A stretch of DNA of 64,000 nt from Torreya grandis (Eukaryota; Streptophyta; Pinopsida; Cupressales; Taxaceae). A model generated the notes under the pieces. That model ran no database searches. It had not been told where the DNA came from and worked only from the letters and a program-made list of their open reading frames with translations. The stretch covers positions 2,609,501-2,673,500 of the forward strand of contig JARHVA010001426.1 of NCBI GenBank assembly GCA_037957365.1, read 5' to 3'. Positions 1 through 11,457 of the stretch are shown here, in pieces. The position numbers and the translations under genes were made by a program. Numbering within the stretch: position 1 is the first letter of the stretch; each line of letters begins with the position of its first letter.

Positions 1-395
1 TCATATTCATATCTATCTTTAGTATCTTTTATTTTACCTAGAGAATTTGTTCATTCCATGTGACAACCCTTGTTGGGTGGATTGAGCAAGTTTGGTTATG
101 TTCCAATCAAATTTGTATTTCCTTGTGCTAATAATCCCCATCAAGATTGAGTTATAGAATCCATTCATGAGATCAAGCTACCCCTTAGGTCCTCTCACCT
201 TGGTTCAAGTATAGCTAGAATTAATAAGGAATCGACAATACCCTTTATAGGTGCCTTTTGATCATTTTCTATGTTCGGTCCAGTCTTGATGTCAAACCCA
301 TCCCTAGCTATGACATACCTAGAAAATTTTCCATCTTTGCTTGGCCCTTTATTCAAGTGTGTAAGGATGAGAAATAGAGGTGTAAAAATGATAAC
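1..395. other. Unassigned AT-rich sequence at the window edge
   Basis: No coding frame, repeat or RNA gene is convincing here. Opposed short frames across 195-570 run into the palindrome array and look like chance openings. It may be the 5' part of the element whose array starts at about 404, for instance an LTR, but the second LTR needed to test this is not recognisable. Confidence 0.3.
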
Positions 396-985
396 CAACA
401 TAAGGTATCTCCTAAGATATACCTTTAAAGCAGGTACAAGAGTGGATTTCTCTAGCAATGAACAAGTGGAATTTTCCTTTGCACAGAAGGCACTATTGAG
501 TGATATTTTGAAAATTTTTGTAATAACTTTAGGTATCTATTATGAGATACATTTAAAAATTTCAAAATAGTGGATTTCCCTTTTAAGGAATCTCTTAGGA
601 GATACAATTCAAATAGGGACAAAAGTGGATTTCTCCTTCAAGGTATAAGTGCATTTTTATTTTGCATAAAAGACACTATTGGGTGACATTTAAAAAGAGT
701 TTGTAATAAATTCAAGGTATCTCTTAGGATATACCTTTCAAACATGCACAAGATTTAATTTTCCCTTCAAGTTATCTCATAGGAGATACCTTTCAAACAT
801 GCATAAGTGTGGATTTATTCTTCAAGGAACAAGTGGGATTTTCCTTTACATAGAAGGCACTACTAGGTGATATTTTGAAAGCCTTTGTAATACATTTACG
901 GTATCTCCTAAGAGATAGTGTAAAAACATTCACAAGAGTGGATTTCTAATTCTAGGTATCTCTTAGGAGATACCTTTCAAACAGG
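396..985 (+). repeat. Palindrome array A (about 184-bp period, two palindromes per unit)
   Basis: Near-copies of the palindrome GGTATCTCCTAGGAGATACC start at about 404, 532, 587, 716, 770, 900 and 954. Spacings alternate at about 129 and 54 bp, so the monomer is about 184 bp with a close pair of palindromes. The 54-bp spacer carries a recurring phrase of the type CAAACATGCACAAGAGTGGA followed by TTTC. The long spacer carries AAGTGGAATTTTCCTTTGCA and a GGCACTATTGGGTGA-like phrase. Arrays near 22.4, 37.1, 40 and 45 kb share these phrases in the opposite orientation. Here the array runs directly into the + strand gag-like region that starts at about 1000. Confidence 0.85.
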
Positions 986-999
986 CACAAGATTGAAGA

Positions 1000-2055
1000 A
1001 CCCACAATTGAAATTATAAAACAACCATCTCTATCACCATTGGTTCTAAAGATACTATGTTAGAGATCAAAGCAACAAATGGGACTTTCTTTAGACACCC
1101 CTCATCCTCCTCCAACTAAACTCTGGTACATTCACCAACTTATCTTGGAAGAAGAAGATGTGCAGGCCATAGAAGAAGTTGTATTTATAGAGGGAACCCT
1201 AGAAAGAGAAGTTGTACCTCAAGAAGTAGAGCATCTTGTGCCCTCTATTGTTGATAAGGTTAATGCACCCTTGATTAAAGAATATCCATCTTCTCCACAT
1301 TATGTCAATGAAGAAAAATAATTGTGGCATGCCATGGCTTTATCATGCCACAAAGAAATGATCATAATACAACAAACAGAATTAGATGTTCTCCATTCAA
1401 CTTTGAAAGGTAAGGAGTTGATGATTTTTAATTTGAAACAAAGGTGGGAAGAATATGTTACTAGTGACCAAGAAATAATTATTCAAGGAATACAAACTAA
1501 AAAGACTATAGTCCATAATGTAATGTTTTCATATACTTAAGAATTGAGTAATTTAAAAAATTCTCTTGCTATCAAGGACACTCAGATTACTAATTTGTAG
1601 AATTCTCTTGATATCAAAGACACTAAGATTACTAATTTTCAAAATGCTAATGTTGATAAGCGTAATCTGATTAATAATTTGAGAGAAAGTATTTATGATA
1701 GAAATACAATTATTACCCAACATACTAATAGAATAATAGATCTCACCATTTAGAATTATGAGTTATAATCCTCTATTCAGGCCATGTAAAGAAGAACATG
1801 AGAGATTCTAGTTCAGACAGAGGGTCCAACCAGATTTATTCCCTCTTTCTGTATTCCATTACATGAAATAATATCTACCTAGCATATCACCCAGAAGAAA
1901 ATTCAGAAATTGAAGGAAGAAAATGCCAAACTTAAGGAAGAATCTCATAAGAAATTGGAAGTGTCCCAATTGTAATTGCAAAAAACATAGGCTTCTATCC
2001 AACACATTTGTGTTATTTTTGAGAAAATATTAGCATACAAGTAACCTTCATCAGT
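1000..2055 (+). pseudogene. Decayed gag-like / coiled-coil coding region
   Basis: An almost continuous + strand protein reading, broken by scattered stops, follows the palindrome array. Open pieces are 1079-1321 and 1322-1540, and the frame continues to about 2040. Early residues are acidic, with EEEDVQAIEEVV and EGTLEREVVPQEVEHL. The second part is heptad-like, and a short segment repeats (NSLAIKDTQITN then NSLDIKDTKITN at about 1560-1640). A lysine/glutamate coil follows near 1900 (KLKEENAKLKEESHKKLE). Several breaks are TAG at places where neighbouring residues suggest Gln. I do not recognise a named domain. The context (array in front, polypurine tract behind, no pol) fits the tail of a gag-only retroelement protein, which is inference. 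Confidence 0.45.
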
Positions 2056-2218
2056 TTATGTTCTTTTCTTACATGATTAGTTTTATACATGGTAGATTCA
2101 ATTAATTTATCTTGGTTTTTCACATATCATTGAAGATAAGCATGTATTTATATACATTTTTCTAAAGATTACTAAATAAAGGCAAGATGACATTTTTTAG
2201 TTCTATACTTTCAATTTT

Positions 2219-2668
2219 TTGTTAAGATATCAAGATAGTTTTTTGATAAATTTATTTGTTGGACAGACACAATTGCATGCCTTTCTCTCTACTCTAAGGA
2301 ACCAAAAGACATGGAAATATGCCAATAATACATTTTTGGAATTACAAAGCACCACTAGGTTATGCATGAGACCAAAATTTATAGAAGAAAAGAAACTTAT
2401 TTATTCTTTTCAACCACTATATCATATGTATATGAAGAACAAGTATCATGAGCTATTGAGATCTAATAGTGCTACTTTTAAAGCTTTTCGAAACCACCAT
2501 TATGCCTATGGTTTCAATACAAGTCTTTCAAGGTGGGAAAAATTACCTGTTGAGTTGAAGCATAGGGAATTCCTCAGTCCCACCAATATTAAATGGAGTC
2601 TAAGAAGAGCTAAGGTAATTTTCCAAATAATCACTCAACACTTAGAGGAAAGAGGTTTAGATGTTTAG
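2219..2668 (+). pseudogene. Open 149-codon fragment, probable C-terminal part of the gag-like protein
   Basis: This is the longest uninterrupted frame in the window. It opens on TTG and has no ATG until about codon 50, so it is a fragment and not a complete gene. The product is basic and aromatic, with runs such as FLSTLRNQKTWKYANNTFLE, YSFQPLYHMYMKNKYHELL and FNTSLSRWEKLPVELKHREF, and ends in QIITQHLEERGLDV. The same strand continues after the stop at about 2700-2860 with plausible protein (VVRYLGFLSRAHLDWGHHFEFYDL) and then meets the polypurine tract at 2924. Position and strand suggest it belongs with the 1000-2055 region. No family was recognised. Composition looks protein-like, unlike the antisense frames. 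Confidence 0.4.
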
Positions 2669-2923
2669 ATTTGGATGAGGTTTAGACTTCCTATCATTTT
2701 GTGTCCTCTATCTCCATGGTGGTGTTGGAATTATCAAATAGATGTTGAATTTGAAGCCTAGGTGCATACAGTTGTTAGATATCTTGGATTCTTGTCAAGG
2801 GCCCACCTTGATTGGGGCCATCATTTTGAATTTTATGATCTAAGTTAGAGGATTGAATTAGGAAATTTGGAGTAAGGATCAGTCATCCCACTTCATTATG
2901 AGAGGACTTGCAAAAGGTAAAGT

Positions 2924-2935
2924 GTGGGGGAAAAA
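2924..2935 (+). promoter_or_regulatory. Candidate polypurine tract
   Basis: The run GTGGGGGAAAAA lies immediately before TGATGAGTATTTCAT. A G/A-only tract directly 5' of a TG is the classic layout at the start of a 3' LTR, where it primes plus-strand DNA synthesis. It follows the end of the + strand gag-like reading, as expected. The LTR's other end was not found, so this remains tentative. Confidence 0.5.
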
Positions 2936-3600
2936 TGATGAGTATTTCATATAGCTCATCATACTTATATAAACTATCCCTAAAGTGTTATATTTGGTTA
3001 TATATTATATTATATTTAATAGTTAAAGTCTAATCTAAGTAGGATATGAATGTAATTTATTCATTATTTGTATATAATTTATTATTGATTCTTTACCTTG
3101 TTATTGTGTCTTACTTGGATGAATAACGTAATTTTGAGTACAACAACACATCCCAAAGATGGGTAATTTTGAGTAGAGGAATACATCCCAAGGATGGGGT
3201 AATTTTGAGTACAACAAAACATCCCAATGAGGGGTAATTTTGAGAAGGCAACACATATTTCTTACAACTCTTTCAGCTACAATTTTGAGGATTTAACAAG
3301 TGAACTTCGATGATTAAATGCTCAGAGGACACTCCAAAAGTAGTCCAAAATTTATCTAAATATGCTCTAGGTGTGATACAAAGACATACATAAGATGCTC
3401 TGAAGATCTGTATAAGGTGATCAAAATACCTGTACCAGATGTTTTGAACATATCTGAATGTGATCCGAAGACTACAAAAACTACGTGTAATACATTTTGT
3501 TGAGAGAAATTAAGAGCATTTTACTACAAAAATTTTGTTTGAAAAAAAATACAAAATTGATTGGATGTAAATGATAGCTATAAACCACACAAAAAAGGAA
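2936..3600 (+). mobile_element. Putative 3' LTR start, far end undefined
   Basis: The sequence begins TGATGAG right after the polypurine tract and continues with a TATA-rich stretch (TATATTATATTATATTTAAT near 3000) and a short tandem repeat at 3128-3247. No matching 5' LTR or CA-ending boundary was recognised, so the end given is only an arbitrary limit. Confidence 0.3.
3128..3247 (+). repeat. 35-bp minisatellite, about 3.4 copies
   Basis: Units of the form TAATTTTGAGTACAACAACA followed by CATCCCAAAGATGGG begin at about 3129, 3164, 3200 and 3234, the last one truncated. Copies differ by a few substitutions. The repeat lies inside the putative 3' LTR. Confidence 0.85.
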
Positions 3601-3854
3601 TATCCATATAAATCTTTAGCCCCTACTGCTTGTCACCCCTCAAAAAATTCTCCCTAAACAATAGTTTCTCCTATATAATAGGTGCAAATATTTTATAAGA
3701 AATTTTTAAATATATAATGATGCATGGGATCCCTCTACCCAATAATATTGATGCACAATAAAAAAGTTTCCACCCTAAATAATAATGCTAGGTGTTATTC
3801 AATCATTCATTCATTAAATTTTATGACGCAACATGAGGGAAAAGTTTTCCACCC

Positions 3855-3970
3855 TAAAAAATGACTTTTCAACTCAGTCTAAAAGGAAACAATTTAGTTC
3901 AAATAATAATAACCTAAAATAGGTCAAAAAATGGCTTTTCAACTCAGTCTAAAATAGAAACAATTTGTAC
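3855..3970 (+). repeat. 70-bp direct duplication
   Basis: The phrase CTTTTCAACTCAGTCTAAAA occurs at about 3864 and again about 70 bp downstream, with flanking similarity (AAACAATTT). This looks like a local tandem duplication. Confidence 0.7.
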
Positions 3971-4054
3971 TATCTGAATAGAGTTAACAAACAAACAATG
4001 CGATGAGATAGAGACAGTGGAACCATTGAAACCCTCTCACATCATGACACTTTT

Positions 4055-4695
4055 TTACTATGATTATTTTCTTAAAGTTAATTAAAAAATGTCTATTTCC
4101 CCCTCACATTCATCATTTGGGTCCTTATTATATACAAGTAAGCGCTAAATAATCCTAATCTTCATCATTTCATTATCTCAGCCATTTCATTATTTGCTTA
4201 TAGTTAATAAAAAATTATACTTTCCTCTCGCATTCACCATTTGGATCCCTATTGAATACAAGCATTAAAAAAATCTAATCTCCACCATTTTATTATCTCC
4301 TATTTCATTATTTGCTTACAGTTAATAAAAAATGTCTACTTTCCTTTCACATTCACCATTTGGGTCCTTATTGAATATAAGTAAGCCCTAAACAATCCTA
4401 ATCTCTACCATTTAATTATCTTGGCCATTTCATTATTTTCTTATAGTTAATAAAAAAATATTATATTTCCCCACACAGTCACCATTTGGGTCCCTATTGA
4501 ATACAAGTAAGCACTAAACAATCCTAATATTTGCCATTTTATTATCTTGACCATTTCATTATTTACTTATAGTTAATAAAAAATATATGTTCCCCCCTCA
4601 CATTCACCATTTGGGTCCATATTGAATAATAGTAAGTGCTAAAAAATCCTAATCTCCACCATTTCATTATCTCAGCCATTTCATAACAAAAATTT
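4055..4695 (+). repeat. Tandem array, about 122-bp monomer, about 5 copies
   Basis: Each unit contains CACATTCACCATTTGGGTCC, then TATTGAATACAAGTAAG, then CTAAACAATCCTAATCTCCA, then CATTTCATTATTTGCTTATA. The CATTTGG landmark recurs at about 4114, 4237, 4357, 4480 and 4606, giving a 120-126 bp period. Copies are diverged by roughly 10-20 percent by eye, with small indels. No coding potential. Confidence 0.9.
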
Positions 4696-4839
4696 ATGTC
4701 TATTTGAATCTCAGTGATTTCATAACTTAAAGCAGTAAACAATGAATAAAAGGTTCATGTCAAGCCAAACAAATCACACATTTTACATACAATAAAATAA
4801 TACATTACATAGATTAAATACTTGACAAGAAGCACCTAC

Positions 4840-4940
4840 ATAACTGACAGTGAAAAATGGGGTCAAAGCTTCCACCACTAATGCTACATATACATAAATG
4901 ATAGTGAAAAATGGGGTCATTGTTTCCACCACTAACACCA
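4840..4940 (+). repeat. 57-bp direct duplication
   Basis: Two adjacent copies share AGTGAAAAATGGGGTCA and TTCCACCACTAA, starting near 4848 and 4905. Confidence 0.7.
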
Positions 4941-5279
4941 TAATTAACCTAATAGTCAATAAAATAATGTTTTTTGGCCTTCAAAAAGGAGAGAGAAAAA
5001 TTGAGAGAAAATAATAGAAAGAGAAAAAGATAAATTTAAACCTAATTTTGATGCACACAAGAAAATTATTTTAAAAAAATATTTATATATTTAAATATAT
5101 TAAAAATTTACACAATTATGTAAATTATTTAATAAAAATATTCAATGATTTAAACATAAATAAAAATAAATAATAAACTCAGATAGTTTTCTAATATAAA
5201 AATATTTAATTTTTTTAATTGTTTATTATAATTAATCTAATTAAAAAAGTTTATTCATATTTGTTCATTAAATTACATG

Positions 5280-8200
5280 ATTAAATTATGTAATAGGGAT
5301 TTGAGTCCTTAATTTTTAGCCCCCATAGAATACCTTTGGATAATTTAATTTACCAATTCAAATACCTATGAGAGCGAGTTTCCTTTATTGAATTAACAAA
5401 CTATTAATATTTGGAGATGAATTCAACCCCAAAATGGTAATTAAAATAAATGATGCAAAATCATACCTAGTAACTCAAAACCTAGACTTGGAAAAGGATT
5501 TTGTGAGGTTATATAAATTATGGTTATGTGAGGGCATAAGCAGTATACACCATACCAATATATAAACATTAACTTTTCATTCATGACAAAAAGTTGTGTG
5601 ATATCTCAATACAAAGTCAAGGTTAAAATTTTTGGCCAACAACACATTAAGTACTTCAATTTTGAAGCCCAATATTGGGGTTGAAACCAAGGTAGTTACA
5701 ATTTTGACATAGAGATTGTGCTAATGATTTAAAAATAATAGGATCTTGCATAGTAATTGGAATTTCATCCAATTTTTTGAAGATGTAACATAATCAAATT
5801 ATGTAATAGGGATTTGACTCAATTTTTAGTCCCCACCTTCAGGAATTATACCTTTGCAATAATTTAATTATCCAATTTAAATACCTCTGAGGGTGAGTCA
5901 CCTTTCTTGAACTTACAAACTAATATTTAGAGATGAATTCGACCCCATAATGGTAATTAAAATAAGTGACACAATATCATACCTAGTAACTCAAAGACCT
6001 TTTGGGAAATGATTTTATGTGCTTATCTAAATTATGGTTATGTGAGGGCATATTAAGCAGTCTACCTCAAAACACTTACTATATATAGTATTTTTATATA
6101 TAGAATTTGAATCCAATTATAGATATTTGTATCTAAATGTAAATTTATATAATTTAGAGGATTTCATTACAATAAAATAACAATAAACTCATTGCAACAA
6201 ATTAGACTTTATGGATCTCCTACCATGGGTTTTTGGATCACATCTAGGGGATCATCAAAATTAGAAAATATTCAATAATCTGATACAAGACCATAGTATA
6301 ATGAAAATTATAGAATTTCATATGTGAAAATAAAAGTAAAATTATCATCATCAAACTTTGGAACTGATTGTAATGATTTAGAAATAATTATTAAGCTCTT
6401 GCACAATAAGTGGAGTTTCATTCACATTTTTTAAAGATGTAACATTATTAATTATTAAGAGAAACAAGTGGTGGTGGTATAATATTAGGCATACACATTA
6501 GAATAGATGGTGTCTTTCCCACATATATGTTCACTTCAAATTTTTATCATATTTATAAACCCAAAATTCTTGTTAGTCGCTTCTAATTTTTTAATGCCAT
6601 TATAATAAAAGCAATTTCTCCATTGTAATCACCAAGATAAAACATAATCACCTACAACTGTGATCCTTATCTAGTGAATACAGATTCCCCTTGATCAAAA
6701 CCAAGGGAGTTACAATTTTGACGTAGAGATTGTGCTAATGATTTAGAAAAAATAGGCTCTTGCATAATAAGTGGAGTTTCATCCACATTTTTTGAAGATG
6801 TAACATAAGCAAATTGTTTAATAGGGATTTGACTCCTTAATATTTATCCCCCATTGAAATTATACATTTGAGATAATTTACTTCATCAATTCAAATACTT
6901 GTGAGGGTGAGTCACCTTTATTGAACTTATAAAGGAATATTTGGAGATGAATTTAAACCCAAAATGGTAATTAAAATAAGTGACAAAATCATACCTAGTA
7001 ACTCAAAGACCTCTTAGAAAAGGATTTTGTGTTCTTATCTATTTAATTATAAAATAACAATAGACTCATCACAATAAATTACACTTGATGCATCTCCTAC
7101 CATGGGTTTTTGGATCACATTCAGGGGATCATCAAAATTAAAAAATGTTCAATAATCTAGTACAAGACCATAGTGCAATGAAAATTATAAAAGTTCAAAT
7201 ATGGAAATAGAAATAAAATTATCATCATAGAACTTTGAAACTGATGGTAATGATTTAGAAATAAGAATTAGGCTCTTGCATAATAAGTGGATTTTCATCC
7301 ATATTTTTTGAAGATGTAACATTATTAATTATTAGGAGAAATAAGTGGTGGTGGTATAATAGTAGGCATACACATTGGAATAGATGGTGTATTTCAAAAA
7401 TATATGTCCACTTCAAAATTTTATCGTATTTCTAAACCCAAAATTCTTCTTGATTGCTTCTATTTTTTTTAACACTATTGTAACAAAAGAAATTTATCTA
7501 TTGCAATCACAAAGACAAAACCATAATTGTGCTCCTTATCCAATGAATACAAATGCCCCCTAATCAAAACCAAGAAAGTTGCAATTTTGATGTAGAGATT
7601 GTGCTAATGATTTAGAAAAAATAAGCTCCTTCATAATAAGTAAAGTTTCATCCATATTTTATGAAGATGTAACATAAGTAAATTATCTAATAAGGATTTG
7701 ACTCCTTAATTTTTAGCCCCCCCACCAAAAAAAAAAATAAAATTATATCTTTGAGATAATTTAATACACCAATTCAAATACATGTGAGGATGAGTCACCT
7801 TTCCTGAACTTACAAACTAATATTTGGAGATGAATTCAACCCCAAAATGGTAATTAAAATAAGTGACACAAAATCATACCTAGTAAATTAAAGACCTCTT
7901 GGAAATTTTTTTTGTTTGCTTATCTATTTAATTATAAAATAGCAACAAACTCATCACAACAAATTACACTTGATGGGTCTCCTACCATGGGTTTTTGGAT
8001 CACATCTAGAGGATCATCAGAATTAGAAAATGTTCAGTAATTCACTACAAAACCATAGTACAATGAAAATTATAAAAGTTTAAATATATAAATAGAAGTA
8101 AAATTATCATCATGGAACTTTAGAACTGATGGTAATGATTAAGAAATAATTATTAGACTCTTGCTTAATAAGTGGAGTTTCATCCACATTTTTTGAAGAT

Positions 8201-9520
8201 GTAACATTAATATTAATTATTAGGAGAAATAAGTGGTGGTGGTATAATAGTAGGCATACACATTAGAATAGATGGTGTCTTTCGAACATATATGTCCATT
8301 TCAAATTTTTATCATATTTTTAAACCCAAAATTCTTCTTAGTTGCTTCTAATTTTTTTAATGCCATTGTAACAAAAGCAATTTCTCTATTTCATTCACCA
8401 AGATAAAACCTTATCACCCACAATTGTGCTCCTTATTTAGCGAATATAGATGACCCTTGATCAAAACCAAGGGAGTTGAAATTTTGACATAGAGATTGTG
8501 TCAATGATTTAGAAATAATAGGCTCTTGCATAATAAGTGGAGATTCATCTACATTTTTTGAAGATGTAACATAAGCAAATTGTCTAATAGGGATTTGAGT
8601 CCTTAATTTTTAGCCCCCCAGGAATTATACCTTTGAGATAATTTAATTTACCAATTCAAATACTAGTGAGGGCGAGTCACCTTTTTTGAACTTATAGACT
8701 AATAATTGGAGATGAATTCAACCCTAAAATGGTAGTGACACATAATCATACCTAGTAACTAAAAAACCTCTTAGGAAAGGATTTTGTGTGCTTATCTAAA
8801 TTAATATGGTTATGTGAGGGCATATTAAGTAGTCTACCTCAGAACACTTACTATATATAATATTTCTATAGAAAGACTTTGAATCCATTTATAGATTGTA
8901 TCTAAATGTAGATTTGTATAATTTAGGGAATTTTATTTCAATAAAATAGCAATAAACTCATCGTAACAAAGTACACTTGATGGGTCTCCTACCATGGGTT
9001 TTGGATCACATCCAGGGGATCATCAGAATTAGAAAATCTTCAATAATCCACTACAAGACCATATTACAATGAAAATTTTATAATTTCAAATATGGAAATA
9101 GAAATAAAATTATCATCATAGAACTTTGGAACTGATGGTAATGATTTAAGAATAATTATAAGGCTCTTGAATGCATAATAAGTGGAGTTTCATCCACATT
9201 TTTTTGAATATGTAACATTATTAATTATTAGGAGAAATAAGTGGTGGTGATATAATAGTACACATACACATGGAATAAATGGTGTCTTTCAAATATATAT
9301 GTCCACTTCAAATTTTTATCATATTTTTAAACCCATAATTCTTCTTGGTCACTTCTAATTTTTTTAGCACCATTATAACAAAAGTAATTTTTCCATTACA
9401 TTCACCAAGAAAAAACTTGATCACCCACAATTGTGCTTCTTATCCAGCTAGTATAGATGCCCCTTGATCGAAACCAAGGGAATTGTAATTTTGATGTGGT
9501 GATTGTGCTAAGAGGCTATC
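5280..9520 (+). repeat. Long-monomer tandem array (0.87-1.02 kb units)
   Basis: The landmark AACCAAGGGAGTTACAATTT recurs at about 5685, 6702, 7568, 8465 and 9473, giving four full monomers of about 1017, 866, 897 and 1008 bp plus a partial one at the left. Other landmarks keep the order: ATAGGGATTTGACTCCTTAA, GATGAATTCAACCCCAAAAT, CTCCTACCATGGGTTTTTGG (about 6218, 7097, 7980, 8983) and AGTGGTGGTGGTATAATAGT. The first and fourth units carry an extra segment of about 130-140 bp (about 6030-6170 and 8805-8940) that the middle units lack. No long open frame exists in any unit. This is a satellite-like array or a tandemly amplified repeat. Confidence 0.9.
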
Positions 9521-9524
9521 TCTT

Positions 9525-9690
9525 TACATGAAGAATGCAAGCCATTGTAGACTAAAGCATTACATGGTGATTTAGATCTCAATAAGTTTATGCTCACAAT
9601 TATTTTTAAGATGAACTTATTCTGACATCAAAGTCATGGGTTTGGAGTAGCTAGTAGGTTTAATTATTGATTTACAATCTTTCGCTTCAC
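9525..9690 (+). repeat. Repeat boundary segment shared with 12740-12930
   Basis: After the last array landmark, the sequence around AGAATGCAAGCCATTGTAGA, with following CATTACATGG and AAGATGAACTTA phrases, reappears in diverged form at 12740-12930. The array monomer thus joins a longer dispersed repeat here. Confidence 0.6.
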
Positions 9691-9829
9691 ATAACCCCTC
9701 TTACCCCCCCACACAAAAATTATATTAGTTATTAAAGAAATATAATTGACATATTATAATATAATAATATATTTATATATTAAAATAATTTATTATATAT
9801 ATATTTAGATCATTATGGGGTTTGTTTAG

Positions 9830-10740
9830 GGCCCCTAGCCTACAAAGAAAGAGTTTTACAAAGTACAACACATGCCAACCAAAAGACCAAAAAAATCCAA
9901 ACCACCACCAAACACAACAATGAATGTAGAGCCCCAAATGAACACAAGCACTCTATAGAAGACCCAAAAAATTGAAAACAAAATGGAACTAATAACCAAA
10001 AAATTAGACAGTACCAGGAAATGAAATTGACCAGCTTTAGATGTTAAGACCTGTCAAGACCTCATCATCTATATCAGTCAGGTGCAAAATTTTCAAACCT
10101 TCACCAATAGGTTCCTCCTCCATAATATCAACTTATTCAAAGATAGGTCCCAACATCTCTTTTCCCCTAGATGAAGACAACACTGAGTGGGTGATGACCT
10201 CTAGTGCATCAGGGCCTATTTCTTCCACCAACATAGTGTTATACCATAACTATGCCATCACCTTACCTCTGAGTACCCATATTACTAGTTTTTTGACTAC
10301 CTCTACTTGCCTCTACTCATTTTGTTACTATTTTAGCTAGAACAATTATAGAATTAGGATTTTTAGCTTCAACATAAATGATAAAGAAACAAATTTCCCA
10401 ATTTTCATATCTGGTAGGGTCACCTTCTTTTGAAAATCCTCAATAAAACCTAAGATGATCATAAATCTTGACTTAAGATCCCTAAAGGTAGAAGCCAAAA
10501 TAACTCCCAAGCCATCCTACCTACAGAATGATAAGATTTATTAGGGGATTTAGATCATGTAGAGGAATCTTCTTTACCAGACCAACATGAAACTCTAGAT
10601 GAACATATAAAACCACCACTTTTACCACAAATTCAACAACATATACCAAAAACATTATATTTAAGGTTAAAACCATCACCAATTTAGAATTTACCCTACT
10701 TTTCACCTTAGTATAAAATCTTGTCCCAGGATGTCCATAA
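9830..10740 (-). pseudogene. Possible LINE ORF1 relic
   Basis: On the minus strand, one frame near 10690-10560 reads IGDGFNLKYNVFGICC and another reads VKVVVLYVHLEFHVGLVKKI. These recall the ORF1 region of plant L1-type LINEs, where a conserved N-terminal domain is followed by a zinc knuckle. The knuckle positions are not cysteine here. Further downstream on the same strand (about 10020-9840) a long stretch rich in Phe, Trp, Gly and Leu resembles the LINE sequence between ORF1 and ORF2. No ORF2 reverse transcriptase was seen. The evidence is composition plus weak motif resemblance, so confidence is low. Confidence 0.25.
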
Positions 10741-11401
10741 TTACATCATGTATTCTTCTGTAGGAAGCTAGAACATATTCATGAGGCAAGCATGATATAT
10801 TTGTGCATCAAATGCCATTTATATGACATCACTCACACCATAAATGTATGTAGTTTCTAATGCTATCTTGCTTTCACTCTCCATGTTACACCTAGAAAAA
10901 CAAAACACATCACACTACAATTGACAATCCATGAGCATAGGACTTGAATAATGAGGTGGTAGTAAACTTAAAGAGGCATGAGGGAAGCCTCTAGGCTTCC
11001 TCTTGCCATGATATGCCATCAATCTAGCCAATAATACCCTCCATACTTCATTAATGTCAATCTACCATTCTAATCCCTTCATATATTTTAATATTAATCA
11101 ATATTATTATATCATATAATATATGTTAATATAGATTATAAATCAATATTATACGTATAGAAAATCTAATGAAAATCATGTGCACAATAGATTACATTGA
11201 AGAGAAAATATATCAAACATTAATAAGTAATGGGCATTAAATTAAAATAATTATGTATCCATGAAGGTTAAATCACGTATCCATGCATCATTATCAATTG
11301 GATATGTAGTGAAGTGATTTGAAAATCATCATTTATAGGGCCAAATCACATCAATGTAGTAAAATCAAGAATAAAAAACTTCATTTATCAAGATTATAGA
11401 A

Positions 11402-11406
<5 letters not shown>

Positions 11407-11454
<48 letters not shown>
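11407..11454. repeat. (TA)n microsatellite
   Basis: An uninterrupted alternation of T and A of about 46 bp. Confidence 0.97.

Positions 11455-11457
<3 letters not shown>

Noticed and set aside
396..985. Bacterial operator or terminator reading of the palindromes
   Set aside because: No bacterial genes or Shine-Dalgarno sites; the context is retroelement DNA.
10041..10340. 99-codon + frame rich in Ser/Thr
   Set aside because: Opposes the LINE-like minus reading; low-complexity composition and no supporting signals.
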